Positions 1-8,541 of a stretch of DNA of 64,000 bases are shown one piece after another. Position numbers and translations under genes: made by a program. The stretch's first letter is position 1, and every line of letters begins with the position of its first letter. Origin of the DNA: Thermoactinomyces sp. DSM 45891 (GTDB lineage Bacteria; Bacillota; Bacilli; Thermoactinomycetales; Thermoactinomycetaceae); the NCBI RefSeq assembly GCF_900119485.1, contig NZ_FPJZ01000001.1, positions 474,053-538,052 on the forward strand, written 5' to 3'. The notes beneath the pieces are model-generated. The model worked only from the letters and a program-made list of their open reading frames with translations, was not told the DNA's origin and searched no databases.

Positions 1-1
1 C

Positions 2-124
2 CGCATTGCTGAAGCGAATGAGCAACTTACAGCGAAGCAGATAAAAGTAACGGGAATTCGTCCTGTACAAGCTACACTGGAGGACTTATTTTTACAACTG
101 ACAGGGGGCGGAACCAAACCATGA
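2..124 (+). CDS. ABC transporter ATP-binding protein, C-terminal end (partial)
   Basis: The window opens inside a reading frame that ends in TGA at 122-124 and overlaps the next gene start as ATGA. The visible 40 residues contain the stretch 'ATLEDLFLQLTG', typical of the C-terminal end of ABC-2-type exporter ATPases, where a regulatory tail follows the nucleotide-binding domain. The Walker motifs lie outside the window, so the assignment rests on this tail and on the translationally coupled permease downstream. The substrate cannot be deduced. Confidence 0.75.
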   Translation, partial: RIAEANEQLTAKQIKVTGIRPVQATLEDLFLQLTGGGTKP

Positions 125-1104
125 TTGGACTCGTCTATAATGAAATGTTAAAAATGGTTCGGAAAAAGCGACTTTGGGTCATTCTAGGGATCTTAGTGAT
201 CCTGATTCCGATTTTTACATATGCTCAGGCACAGACACTTGAAAGAGCGGCTAAGCAAATTGGAACAAGCGACTGGAAAGTTGTCCTAAAGCAGCAGATC
301 ATCGATCAACAAAATCGCTTAACATCCAGCCGATTACCCGAAGAATGGAAAGCATTTATCAAACTGAATATCCAGCAACAAGAGTATTATCTAAAAAATG
401 ATATCAACCCAACTGCTCCCGGCGCTCCTACGTTTATGCGAAAATTCGTCGAGGAATCTGTCTCTCTCTTTCTCCCGTTACTGGTCGTTATCATTGCAGC
501 CGATCTGGTTTCTTCTGAACACTCTAGCGGAACGATCAAACTACTCCTTACAAGACCGGTTCGGCGCTGGAAAGTACTACTGAGCAAATACATCTCCCTA
601 CTCTTTGCCACTTCCTTCATCGTACTTAGTACAGCCATATTAAGCTACCTGCTCTCTGGGGTTATCTTTGGATATGGGGGTTGGGATCTCCCAGTACTAT
701 CGGGATTCCAAGAGAAAAACGGAGCGTTATTAACAGAGTTCGTCCATCTCATCCCACAATGGAAGTATCTCCTGATGGCATATGGTCTCTCTTGGCTCGC
801 TTGCATAACCGTTGCAACCGTTTCCTTCATGGTATCCGTTTTGGTACGAAGCACCGCATCTGGTATGGGCATTATGCTCGCGGCCGTCATCTCAGGAAAT
901 TTACTCATGCAACTCTCTCCTACATGGGGAGCTATTAAATACTTTGCCTTCACCCAACTCCGTTTAACCGACTATCTCTCCGGTCGCCCTATTCTCATCG
1001 AGGGAATGACACTACCACTCTCCATCGGCGTGCTCGGGGCCTGGTCCGTGGTAGCACTGATTATCGCATTTGTAACGTTTTCGAGACGTGATGTACTGGC
1101 GTGA
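121..1104 (+). CDS. ABC-2 type transporter permease
   Basis: This 327-residue integral membrane protein has an N-terminal membrane helix (about residues 18-35), a large extracytoplasmic segment to about residue 105, then about five more helices. The stretch 'SSEHSSGTIKLLLTRPVRR' (about residues 131-149) is the conserved cytoplasmic signature of ABC-2 exporter permeases. Its start overlaps the stop of the upstream ATPase (ATGA), so the two are translationally coupled and presumably form one exporter. The substrate is unknown; related pairs export antibiotics or lantibiotics or mediate stress resistance. An intrinsic terminator closes the operon. Confidence 0.88.
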   Translation: MIGLVYNEMLKMVRKKRLWVILGILVILIPIFTYAQAQTLERAAKQIGTSDWKVVLKQQIIDQQNRLTSSRLPEEWKAFIKLNIQQQEYYLKNDINPTAPGAPTFMRKFVEESVSLFLPLLVVIIAADLVSSEHSSGTIKLLLTRPVRRWKVLLSKYISLLFATSFIVLSTAILSYLLSGVIFGYGGWDLPVLSGFQEKNGALLTEFVHLIPQWKYLLMAYGLSWLACITVATVSFMVSVLVRSTASGMGIMLAAVISGNLLMQLSPTWGAIKYFAFTQLRLTDYLSGRPILIEGMTLPLSIGVLGAWSVVALIIAFVTFSRRDVLA

Positions 1105-1129
1105 TGGGTGTACGGTTGTGAGTGTAAAC

Positions 1130-1176
1130 AAAACAGTCCTGTTTGGTCTATTATCTAGATCAAACAGGACTGTTTT
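1130..1176. terminator. Bidirectional intrinsic terminator
   Basis: A 16-bp perfect inverted repeat (1130-1145 with 1161-1176, arms built on ACAGTCCTG/CAGGACTGT) has A and T runs on its flanks. It lies between the convergent permease and lipoprotein genes and can serve both. Confidence 0.85.
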
Positions 1177-1210
1177 ATATTGTAGTGGGTTATGGATTTG
1201 AGCTACAGTT

Positions 1211-1834
1211 TTATTTACTTTCCTCCACTTTACTACCAGCTTTTTCTACAAATTTTTTCCAAGATTGATTGAATTGTGTTATGTCTTTTTCTTGTTGTTT
1301 AAGGGCATTGTTGAATTTCGACTCAGCATTTTCAAGTTCTGTTGCATTCTTATCAGTTGAGTCCTTTAGAAACTTACCAAACACTCCTACAAACTGTCCT
1401 TGCGCCGCACTGACTTCGATTTCTGTTTTCATGCCTTTCTCAAAATCAACAACAAATTGCTCTGCTAATTTTTTGGTCTCCGCGTCTTGAAATTTGGTAG
1501 CTAACTCCTTCAACTGAGGCATTCCATCATGAATCTTCTTCGCACCTTCGCTATAGGCTTTTACATCCTTAACAGCATTTTCCAAAAGCGACAATGCCTC
1601 TTTACGTTTTGCATCAGATAATCCGTTAGGAGAGCTTTCCATGTTAGTAGCAAGCTGTTCAATTTGTTCAGCTGCTTTAATTGATAAATCAATATTTTTA
1701 TTTTGATTAGCAACCGTTTTGTTCATATCATCAAGAATTTTCGTTTCGTTCACTTTATCTTTGACGAAAGAACAGCCACTCATAACAGTTAGTGCAAATA
1801 AAATAACTAGAATTTTATTCTTCAAAATCATCAT
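1211..1834 (-). CDS. Putative cell-surface lipoprotein
   Basis: The 207-residue product starts with a hydrophobic signal segment ending in the lipobox 'VMSGC' (cysteine at about residue 21), so it should be lipidated and anchored to the outer face of the membrane. The remainder is highly charged and helical, with probable coiled coils, and resembles YkyA-like lipoproteins of Bacillales in size and composition. No catalytic motif is visible. It is monocistronic and convergent with the ABC operon. The role is unknown; cell-envelope association is inferred only from the lipobox. Confidence 0.75.
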   Translation of the reverse strand: MMILKNKILVILFALTVMSGCSFVKDKVNETKILDDMNKTVANQNKNIDLSIKAAEQIEQLATNMESSPNGLSDAKRKEALSLLENAVKDVKAYSEGAKKIHDGMPQLKELATKFQDAETKKLAEQFVVDFEKGMKTEIEVSAAQGQFVGVFGKFLKDSTDKNATELENAESKFNNALKQQEKDITQFNQSWKKFVEKAGSKVEESK

Positions 1835-2014
1835 TCCTCTTTATATATGTTATAAAAACAGCATTTTCAATAATACTATATTTTTTTGTTTATGTATATA
1901 TTTTCTTGTAAATATAAATATATAGTAGATTTTCTCTAAATGTAGATGTTGTATCAGGGTTTTAGTAAAATTAAATTGAATGAAAATTTTTATAAACAGA
2001 ATGGGGAAATGCAT

Positions 2015-3166
2015 ATGAAATATCTATTCTTTATAATGCCAGCATTTGGACATATGAATCCTACACTAACAGTAGCTGAGGAATTGGTGAGACGTGGTGA
2101 TGAGGTAGTTTATTATACAACCGCTGACTTTACAGATGGGGTCAAGAAATCAGGGGCAGAGATCCAAGTAGTTGACCCTATTTTCAATCCCTTACACTAC
2201 TTCCAAAAAGAGCACCCGGAAGCACTTCAGTCTATTACGAAACCCCCTATCCACTTGATGACCCAATATATGAACGAAGCCCGACTGAAAGCCCACGAAT
2301 TAATAGATCAAGTAAAGGCCGAAAAAGCCGATGTAGCGGTCTACGATCCGATGTGTGTTTGGGGAAAAGAGATTATTTACACCCTCGATCTACCTGCGGC
2401 GACCTTTTATAGCAGCTTTGCATTTCACAAAGAAGCCACCACCCTACAAAAATGGGTTGATCAATATTTTCTGCCAGAAGAAAAGCAAATCTTGCATTTG
2501 TTTACTGTTGCCGAAAAGCTAAATATCGTATCGACCCCAAAACAGTTTCAATATGATGCAGAGCTCTTCGACCATCGTTATGCATTTGTTGGGCCTCTCA
2601 TCTCCAATCGACATGTTCCATCCGACATTCCCTTAGAGAGTCTTAGCTCGCGACCTATACTCTACATCTCACTCGGAACGATCTTAAGTAATGTCGATTT
2701 TTATCAAAACTGTTTTGAAGCCTTTGGAGACACGCATTGGCAAGTGATCTTAAATGTCGGACCTAGAACCAGTATAGAAGAACTAGGTTCCACCCCTCAA
2801 AACTTCATGATTCGGCCCTTTGTTCCCCAGCTAGAAGTCCTTAAACATGCTGACGTCTTCATATCTCACGGAGGGATGAATTCGATCATGGAGGCTCTAT
2901 GGTTTGGTGTTCCTACGGTTGCTATTCCGCAATCATCCGATCAGCCACTTGTTGCCGAACGTCTTACCCAACTGGGCCTCGGCGAGTCCATCCAACCTGA
3001 TCAAGTTACCCCAGAACAATTGAGAGAGTCTGTAGATAGAGTAAGTCAGTCAGAGACTGTTCGAGTAAACCTTCTAGCAATGAGTCAATCGATGCAAGAA
3101 GCAAATCCAGTTCAGCAGACGGCGGATCTACTGCAATCACTTGCTCAGCAACACGCGGTGAAGTAG
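2015..3166 (+). CDS. Macrolide-family (MGT/YjiC-like) glycosyltransferase
   Basis: A GT1-fold UDP-glycosyltransferase. The N-terminus 'MKYLFFIMPAFGHMNPTL' is the acceptor-side start of the MGT family. The C-terminal donor-binding half has 'FVPQLEVLKHADVFISHGG' followed by 'P..AIPQSSDQP', the signature of macrolide and flavonoid glucosyltransferases. The ATG at 2015 is preferred over the upstream in-frame starts (1946, 2009) because GGGGA at 2003-2007 is correctly spaced only from it; this gives about 383 residues, normal for the family. It is a cytoplasmic enzyme likely to glucosylate a small hydrophobic acceptor; the true substrate is unknown. Confidence 0.88.
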   Translation: MKYLFFIMPAFGHMNPTLTVAEELVRRGDEVVYYTTADFTDGVKKSGAEIQVVDPIFNPLHYFQKEHPEALQSITKPPIHLMTQYMNEARLKAHELIDQVKAEKADVAVYDPMCVWGKEIIYTLDLPAATFYSSFAFHKEATTLQKWVDQYFLPEEKQILHLFTVAEKLNIVSTPKQFQYDAELFDHRYAFVGPLISNRHVPSDIPLESLSSRPILYISLGTILSNVDFYQNCFEAFGDTHWQVILNVGPRTSIEELGSTPQNFMIRPFVPQLEVLKHADVFISHGGMNSIMEALWFGVPTVAIPQSSDQPLVAERLTQLGLGESIQPDQVTPEQLRESVDRVSQSETVRVNLLAMSQSMQEANPVQQTADLLQSLAQQHAVK

Positions 3167-3241
3167 CTGTATGATTTACTCACAACGATTTCTTACTAGA
3201 CAAGCCTATTATTAAATAACTTTCTGGGCATGTATTTGCTA

Positions 3242-3278
3242 GTTAACAGGACCTCTTTATGGATGAGATCCTGTTAAC
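3242..3278. terminator. Intrinsic terminator between convergent genes
   Basis: Inverted repeat GTTAACAGGA...TCCTGTTAAC with one internal mismatch, followed by a T-rich stretch on the + strand. It lies between the glycosyltransferase (+) and the reductase (-). Confidence 0.7.
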
Positions 3279-3287
3279 TTTTCATTT

Positions 3288-4106
3288 TTATTGAAATAAG
3301 GACCAAATAATATCTTGATTTGTATATTGTAGTGATTTAGGAATATCCTCACGATTAGATTCTATCTGAAAGTAAGCCATGTTCTCTTTATCTAGAAATA
3401 GACGATTCTGCAATGTACTCTTCTCACCTTCTAACTGATCTAAGATCTGCTCATAAAACTGACTTTGCGTCATTCGATCTATAGAGGCTAAGTGGAATAC
3501 CCCTCTCAAGTCATGTTCGATCATAAATCGCACTTGCTTAGCCAATAAAACATCTAGATGATGATTACAAACCAGATTACTAAATACTTCCATGCCTTTT
3601 TGATCTTTCAAACTCTCCTTAATTTGATTCAGCCTTGGTGAGTCCTTCCCCCATATCATCGGAATTCGAATCGTAATAGTCCTCTCACCCAACATTTCTT
3701 GAAGCATACTCTCACATTTCATTTTGAACTTCCCATACTCCGATTCAGCTATCGGGGTATCTGCTTCTGTATAAGGTCTCGAAAAATCTCCATCAAATAC
3801 ATTGGTTGTTGAAAAGTAGTACACTTTCGTTTGTTGATTTCTTATACTCTTAGCCAATTCCTCGTGAAACGTAAGTTGATGATCATAATCACCTCGTAAA
3901 CAGGAAATCACAATGTCCGGTTTAACCGTACCTATGACCTCCCGCATCTTATCGATATGCTGAACTTCTAATGAGAATTGTTTATCTTGAGGAAGGCTCG
4001 TAACGTTAGAAGTATATGTACCGTATACATCAAATCCATCCACTAACTCATTCATGAGAGCTCGCCCTACAAGTCCACTCGCACCCAAAATCAGTACTTT
4101 CTTCAT
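3288..4106 (-). CDS. RmlD-like NAD(P)-dependent sugar reductase / SDR family protein
   Basis: The 272-residue protein begins 'MKKVLILGASGLVGRAL', a Rossmann GxxGxxG dinucleotide-binding motif. A middle region 'STTNVFDG' and 'SEYGKFKMKCE' supplies the S/T-(Y-x3-K) catalytic arrangement of extended SDRs of the dTDP-4-dehydrorhamnose reductase (RmlD) type. Length and layout fit that family. No other rhamnose-synthesis gene is nearby, so a role in dTDP-rhamnose synthesis is not supported; a general nucleotide-sugar or small-molecule reductase is safer. It is monocistronic. Confidence 0.75.
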   Translation of the reverse strand: MKKVLILGASGLVGRALMNELVDGFDVYGTYTSNVTSLPQDKQFSLEVQHIDKMREVIGTVKPDIVISCLRGDYDHQLTFHEELAKSIRNQQTKVYYFSTTNVFDGDFSRPYTEADTPIAESEYGKFKMKCESMLQEMLGERTITIRIPMIWGKDSPRLNQIKESLKDQKGMEVFSNLVCNHHLDVLLAKQVRFMIEHDLRGVFHLASIDRMTQSQFYEQILDQLEGEKSTLQNRLFLDKENMAYFQIESNREDIPKSLQYTNQDIIWSLFQ

Positions 4107-4256
4107 CCACTATTTCTCCTTTTATACCATGGCACATTTTTATAAAATATTATACCACTGCCTACTCACTTCCTAGTATACTCTATCCCAAACCCATTAT
4201 TGATTTAATATTCATAATTAAATTATTAACTTAATACAAAAAATTTATTACAAATG

Positions 4257-4284
4257 TTTACAATAAATGTATTTGTGTTACAAT
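4257..4284 (+). promoter_or_regulatory. Sigma-A-like promoter of the small secreted protein
   Basis: TTTACA (4257-4262), a 16-bp spacer and TACAAT (4279-4284) lie 43 bp upstream of the ATG at 4328 in very AT-rich DNA. Confidence 0.45.
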
Positions 4285-4327
4285 GAGATTGTTTGTATAT
4301 TAGGAACAGAATAAGGGGTTGTCAAGA

Positions 4328-4780
4328 ATGAAAGGGAAACGTTTCGTAGCTGGGATCATTACTTGTAGTGCTTTCATCATAGGGACAGGATTTGTCGCTC
4401 CAACTACTACTGTAGCCGCTGGATTCGAAAAAAATATTCAAGGTGGATGGGAAGATGCTTCGTTTCAAGTAGAGAACATCTCCACTCTACCTCAAGAAGT
4501 TACAAGCCAAGTAGACGTAACAAGCAAGGCTATCACCATGGTGAATCACGACAAAAAAACATATGTATACCTATCACTTGGTACCCAAGGTGCGTTATAT
4601 CATTTTAACGTGAACTCTGCAGTTATCACAAAAGGGAAGCTTTTCATCACTGCCCAGGCAAAAATGGCCGCTTATAAATATGTAGCAAGCCCAGAGTATG
4701 AAGTGATATCATTCGATAACTCAAAATATAAGATTAATGAGGTAGACGGACATATTCATGTCATTAATAAATTGAACTAA
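4328..4780 (+). CDS. Small secreted protein of unknown function
   Basis: The 150-residue protein has a classical signal peptide: basic start 'MKGKRF', hydrophobic core, and a likely cleavage site after 'TTVAA' near residue 31. The mature part is about 120 residues, polar, beta-rich and free of cysteine. The ATG at 4328 is chosen because AAGGGG at 4312-4317 is well placed; a TTG at 4319 is in frame but overlaps the SD. It is monocistronic with its own promoter and terminator. The phrase 'KTYVYLSLGTQG' faintly resembles PrcB-like secreted domains, but not enough for assignment. Confidence 0.7.
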   Translation: MKGKRFVAGIITCSAFIIGTGFVAPTTTVAAGFEKNIQGGWEDASFQVENISTLPQEVTSQVDVTSKAITMVNHDKKTYVYLSLGTQGALYHFNVNSAVITKGKLFITAQAKMAAYKYVASPEYEVISFDNSKYKINEVDGHIHVINKLN

Positions 4781-4794
4781 TTCTTAATGAAAGT

Positions 4795-4830
4795 AAAAGG
4801 AGCGGTAGATAATCTAGCCGACTCCTTTTT
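4795..4830. terminator. Intrinsic terminator
   Basis: Arms AAAAGGAG and CTCCTTTT enclose an inner CGG/CCG stem, followed by a T run on the + strand. It closes the secreted-protein gene and may also serve the convergent gene on the minus strand. Confidence 0.75.
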
Positions 4831-4868
4831 AACAAGGGTGAAATTCATAAACCATAGGACATGCTTGT

Positions 4869-5264
4869 TCAACTATTCGAACTAGCTTCCTCCTGCTTTT
4901 TCCTCGATTGCAATGCCCAAAATCTCCGATCAATCTCCTTCGATTTCTCATAATGCAGATCCTTTAAGAAATCGAGATCATCCTTCATAACAGTAAAATC
5001 CTCTTTCATATTTAGTTTCAATGCGGAAATGTCTTCACTGTTTCGGATAACTTGTTCTTGAATGATGTAACTTACCTTAGCAATGGTATCGACCTTTTCT
5101 TCTAGGCGATCCAATCGAGTGCCCATCTTATCTAGACGAGTGTCCATCTTATCTAGACGAGTCTCCATCTTATCTAGACGAGTCTCCACTTCATCAAAGC
5201 GCTTATCAATACTTCTTTTCATATCCTGAAAACTATTGAGAATCATCTCTAAGGTTGCTTCCAC
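4869..5264 (-). CDS. Coiled-coil protein with heptad tandem repeats
   Basis: The 131-residue protein has no membrane segment. The core (about residues 20-65) consists of near-identical 7-residue units 'ETRLDKM / DTRLDKM / GTRLDRL', an ideal heptad pattern predicting a parallel coiled-coil oligomer; a second helical part and a basic C-terminus follow. The repeats are encoded by a 21-bp DNA tandem array, so their number may vary between strains. No enzymatic domain is seen. Similar short coiled-coil proteins occur widely in Bacilli without known function. Confidence 0.7.
   Translation of the reverse strand: MEATLEMILNSFQDMKRSIDKRFDEVETRLDKMETRLDKMDTRLDKMGTRLDRLEEKVDTIAKVSYIIQEQVIRNSEDISALKLNMKEDFTVMKDDLDFLKDLHYEKSKEIDRRFWALQSRKKQEEASSNS
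5116..5199. repeat. 21-bp in-frame tandem repeat (4 units)
   Basis: Four consecutive 21-bp units (5116, 5137, 5158, 5179), each beginning CGAGT; three share CATCTTATCTAGA, the last is diverged. They encode the heptads of the coiled-coil protein on the minus strand. Confidence 0.85.
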
Positions 5265-5538
5265 ACGTTCTCCTCCTTGACTAACTATTCTTTCTACAAC
5301 GCATCATCGCGCTCATCTATCGTTTTATTACGATTACCATCATTCAACATGGCAAAGGGTTGTGATCAATCATTCGTGAAACGAATCCATTTTATGTAAG
5401 GAATTTGGTCAGTTCTCATTCTATCACAGGGGGTAAGGAACATCTAGAACATTGAATCAATTGCCGAATTACGCAATATCAGATCCTCTAGAACCCATGC
5501 TTACGAGACAGAGACAATATACTACCGATCTCAAAATC

Positions 5539-5991
5539 CTACTCCACCCCAATGACACTCACCCGCTGTACACCCTTTAATCCACGAAGCTGATCCACTA
5601 AATCCTCTAATTCGGAAACCAAATTAGTTAGATCTACCGACATCGAAACTGACGCTTCCCCTTGAAGAGGAATGGTTTGGTGGATGGTGAGAATGTTTAC
5701 CCCAGTACCAGCTAGGAAACTCAATACATTAGATAACACACCTGCTTGATCTTTTAGTAGAAAGACAAGAGTCACCATCTTGCTTTGGTTTAAGCTTTGA
5801 AAGGGAAAGATAGAGTCTCGATATTTATAGTAGGAACTACGGCTCAGCTCGACTCTGGCTACTGCTTGTTGAACCGTATCCGCTTCACCTGTCTCTACCA
5901 GCTGTTTTGCTTCCAATGTCTTCTGGATCGCTTCAGGTAATTGATTATAGCGTACCAATACAAAGCGCTCTTCATCATCTCTCTTATTCAC
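5539..5991 (-). CDS. pheB: ACT domain-containing protein PheB (UPF0735)
   Basis: At 150 residues it matches the Bacillus PheB family in length and motifs. An N-terminal region contains 'LSRSSYYKYRDSIFPFQ' (about residues 50-66), and a C-terminal ACT domain starts 'MVTLVFLLKDQAGVLSNVLSF' with 'ILTIHQTIPLQG'. ACT domains bind amino acids, and in Bacillus the gene lies between obg and pheA (prephenate dehydratase). Here pheA is not adjacent, and pheB is separated from obg by the fix operon. A regulatory role in phenylalanine synthesis is family inference only. Confidence 0.88.
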   Translation of the reverse strand: MNKRDDEERFVLVRYNQLPEAIQKTLEAKQLVETGEADTVQQAVARVELSRSSYYKYRDSIFPFQSLNQSKMVTLVFLLKDQAGVLSNVLSFLAGTGVNILTIHQTIPLQGEASVSMSVDLTNLVSELEDLVDQLRGLKGVQRVSVIGVE

Positions 5992-6180
5992 AAGATAACC
6001 TCTTTTATTACATTTTTGTATGCATTGTAATCTAGAAAAGCATCATCATCCATTTTTCCAGATAGTTTATTTTATTCAAATTCAATTTATCTCGACATAT
6101 TTTATCGTTTCTCTTAGCTCTAGGCAATCTTTTTGGTAATATAAAAGCATACGATTCTCACATCAAAGGAGCAATAGATT

Positions 6181-6657
6181 ATGGTATCTGTACTATTCGT
6201 CTGCTTGGGAAACATATGTCGTTCTCCAATGGCAGAAGCAGTATTTCGTCATTATGTAATCGAAGCAGGCCTCGAAAATAAAATTCACATCGATTCTGCT
6301 GGCACCGGCGACTGGCACATCGGTGAACCACCCCATCAAGGAACGATGTTGAAACTAAAGGAATATGGTGTCTCGTCAGAAGGAATCTACGCGCGCCAAG
6401 TAAAAAAAATTGATTTCGATCAATTCCAATGGATCATCGGCATGGACACATCTAATGTAGAGAACCTACATAAAATCGCCCAAACCACCCATTCACACGT
6501 GTATCCATTTATCCAATTCATTCCCGGCACCACCTACGAAGGAGTCCCAGATCCTTGGTACACAGGCAACTTCCAAGAAACTTATGACCTCGTCCAACAA
6601 GGGTGTAAGAACTTGCTAAACGAGATTGTCACAAAGCAAGGATTAAGCAATAAATAG
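6181..6657 (+). CDS. Low molecular weight protein-tyrosine phosphatase
   Basis: The 158-residue protein has the family P-loop 'VCLGNICRSPMAEAVF' (Cys at about residue 8, C-x5-R-S) at the N-terminus. The general-acid loop 'VPDPWYTG' follows near residue 120, with the conserved Asp. Both catalytic elements are intact, so the enzyme should be active; it most resembles YfkJ-type phosphatases of Bacilli. It may dephosphorylate tyrosine on cytosolic proteins. SD AAAGGAG sits 8-9 bp before the ATG. It is transcribed divergently from pheB and ends at a terminator. Confidence 0.92.
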   Translation: MVSVLFVCLGNICRSPMAEAVFRHYVIEAGLENKIHIDSAGTGDWHIGEPPHQGTMLKLKEYGVSSEGIYARQVKKIDFDQFQWIIGMDTSNVENLHKIAQTTHSHVYPFIQFIPGTTYEGVPDPWYTGNFQETYDLVQQGCKNLLNEIVTKQGLSNK

Positions 6658-6712
6658 GCCTTCCGAATGCTCTTTTTACATCTAATCAATCACTGCGATT
6701 AAGAGTAGAGCC

Positions 6713-6757
6713 CGTTTAGCATAGTCCTGTGACAATAGGATCGTCTAAGCGTTTTTT
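6713..6757 (+). terminator. Intrinsic terminator after the phosphatase gene
   Basis: CGTTTAG pairs with CTAAGCG (one wobble), with an inner pairing of AGTCCT/AGGAT, followed directly by six T. A second hairpin with GCGAGTGAA/TTCACTCGC arms (about 6758-6798) follows; its purpose is unclear. Confidence 0.6.
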
Positions 6758-6852
6758 GCGAGTGAATCGGAGAATGCAGCTCCACTTCACTCGCAGGCTC
6801 ACTATTGGAGCTGTGGTCAGATACATGTCCCTATCTCACTCCATCTAAATAA

Positions 6853-6882
6853 ACCAAGCCCTCAAAATAACAAGAGCTTGGT
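6853..6882 (-). terminator. Probable terminator of the fix operon
   Basis: ACCAAGC...GCTTGGT stem with extra CTC/GAG pairing, directly 3' of fixX on the minus strand. The T tract is weak. Confidence 0.5.
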
Positions 6883-6896
6883 CCCCTAACACTGCC

Positions 6897-7181
6897 CTAT
6901 CCTAACTTATAACTCATCCCATATCCACCCTGCGGATACACCCACTCAATATTATAAGCTGGACAAGCAATCCGACACGTCCCACACTCAATACAGTTCT
7001 CATAAGCAACCGTCGTGATCTTCTGACTAGGGTCCCAGTCATACACATCAGCCGGACAAAAAAAGTTGCAATCCTTCGTCGTGCAGTCGACACAAACATC
7101 AGTTTCTTTGATTGTCAGATGCGAAACATCATCGCATTTAAAACGAATCGTATACAATTTATCCGAAAGATTTTGACTCAT
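6897..7181 (-). CDS. fixX: Ferredoxin-like protein FixX
   Basis: The 94-residue protein carries cysteines arranged as 'CVDCTTKDCNFFCPADVY' and 'CIECGTCRIACP', the iron-sulfur ligands of the FixX ferredoxin-like family. It is the electron-transfer partner of FixC in the FixABCX complex. Its start overlaps the stop of fixC (ATGA), the usual coupling for this pair. Family knowledge: FixABCX couples NADH oxidation to simultaneous reduction of quinone and a low-potential ferredoxin or flavodoxin by flavin-based electron bifurcation. Confidence 0.93.
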   Translation of the reverse strand: MSQNLSDKLYTIRFKCDDVSHLTIKETDVCVDCTTKDCNFFCPADVYDWDPSQKITTVAYENCIECGTCRIACPAYNIEWVYPQGGYGMSYKLG

Positions 7182-8488
7182 CCGTTCATCGACCTCCAGC
7201 CCTTATATCCTAATTTTAATAAATTGATCATCCCACCAGCCGCTTCCTTTACTCTCCGAACCGCATACTTCTGCTTCTCCGCTTTCGGTACTCCATCTAC
7301 TAAAAACATATTATATGCCGCATCATTTAGTGCCCTCGGCAACCTGCTAAATAACAATTCGGGGTCTTCCTCTTTTAAAAGCTGATGCATCCCCTTATAC
7401 TTCTGTAAATCCTTCATGATGAATGATGACTTTACTGACTCATCGTACATACGAAGACTACTAGCTGAGAAATCCTCTCTTGTCTTGGCGGCTATAATGG
7501 CTTCTCCTGCCAAACGACCTGACGACATAGCTAAGTTCGTACCTTCGCGGTGAACAAAGTTAACCAATTGGGCAGCATCCCCTACCAAACACCATCCATC
7601 TCCCGACAATGGGGGTACAGAGTAATAACCTCCTTCTGGGATCAAGTGACCTGAGTATTCCAACGTCTCTCCACCTTGAATCAACTTTCGAATCATCGGA
7701 TGTTGCTTGACGGATTCCAAGATTTGATAGGGTTTCATTCGCTTATCACGCAGATGATCTACCATCACCCCTACGCCAAGCGAAATGGTTTCTTTGTTGG
7801 TATACAAGAAACCCATCCCAGCCATCCCCAGTGATGTTTCGCCCATAAACTCGATGGTAACCCCTTCGTTTCCCTCAACCTGAAAGCGATCTTGAATCTT
7901 CTCACTCGGAAGCGCGATAATTTCTTTTACAGCAAGGGAGACTTCGTCTGTTTTCCACTCCCTATGGACACCTAAGGCTTTTCCTAGTAAGGAATTTACT
8001 CCATCTGCGATGACGACTACATCCGCATATAAATCTCCATCATCCCTGTCCGTCTTTACTCCAATCACTCGGTTTCCCTCTCGAATCACATCCAATGCCA
8101 CAGTTTGATAGATCGGCAGAGCTCCTGCCTCTACTGCTTTATTAGCAAACCATTGGTCAAATTTAACCCGTAATCCTGTAAAGCAATTATACGGATCTTT
8201 ATATGCCTCATTTCGGTGACCAAAAGTAACCATAGACTCTTTGCCCATCATCCAAATTCGTTGCTCAATAATATTACGCTCCATAGGGAAATTTCGTTCT
8301 TTCCAAAATTCTGGAACCAACTCTTCAACCTGTTTCCGATATAAAACGCCACCAAAAATATTCTTAGCCCCTGGGAATTCACCACGTTCGAGCAACACAA
8401 CACTAAGCCCAGCTCTCGCCATCGTAAGAGCTGCTGCTGTACCTCCTGGCCCCGCCCCCACTACAATCGCATCAAATTTTTCGTTCAC
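7178..8488 (-). CDS. fixC: FAD-dependent oxidoreductase FixC (ETF:quinone oxidoreductase type)
   Basis: A 436-residue flavoprotein with N-terminal FAD-binding motif 'DAIVVGAGPGGTAAALTMA' (residues about 5-23), a second FAD motif 'GDGWCLVGDAAQLV', and the membrane-interface region shared by FixC and ETF-quinone oxidoreductases. It would pass electrons from the FixAB flavins to menaquinone, with FixX as partner. It starts at a GTG behind GGAGGAG. Order fixA-B-C-X, same strand, short gaps: one transcript. Confidence 0.94.
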   Translation of the reverse strand: MNEKFDAIVVGAGPGGTAAALTMARAGLSVVLLERGEFPGAKNIFGGVLYRKQVEELVPEFWKERNFPMERNIIEQRIWMMGKESMVTFGHRNEAYKDPYNCFTGLRVKFDQWFANKAVEAGALPIYQTVALDVIREGNRVIGVKTDRDDGDLYADVVVIADGVNSLLGKALGVHREWKTDEVSLAVKEIIALPSEKIQDRFQVEGNEGVTIEFMGETSLGMAGMGFLYTNKETISLGVGVMVDHLRDKRMKPYQILESVKQHPMIRKLIQGGETLEYSGHLIPEGGYYSVPPLSGDGWCLVGDAAQLVNFVHREGTNLAMSSGRLAGEAIIAAKTREDFSASSLRMYDESVKSSFIMKDLQKYKGMHQLLKEEDPELLFSRLPRALNDAAYNMFLVDGVPKAEKQKYAVRRVKEAAGGMINLLKLGYKGWRSMNG

Positions 8489-8541
8489 TTGCGACCACTC
8501 CTCCGCTTCTTATCTCGAAATCCTACTACTTCTGATTCTGA

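Noticed and set aside
5095..5199. CRISPR array
   Set aside because: The repeats are contiguous 21-bp units without spacers and are in frame within a coiled-coil gene.
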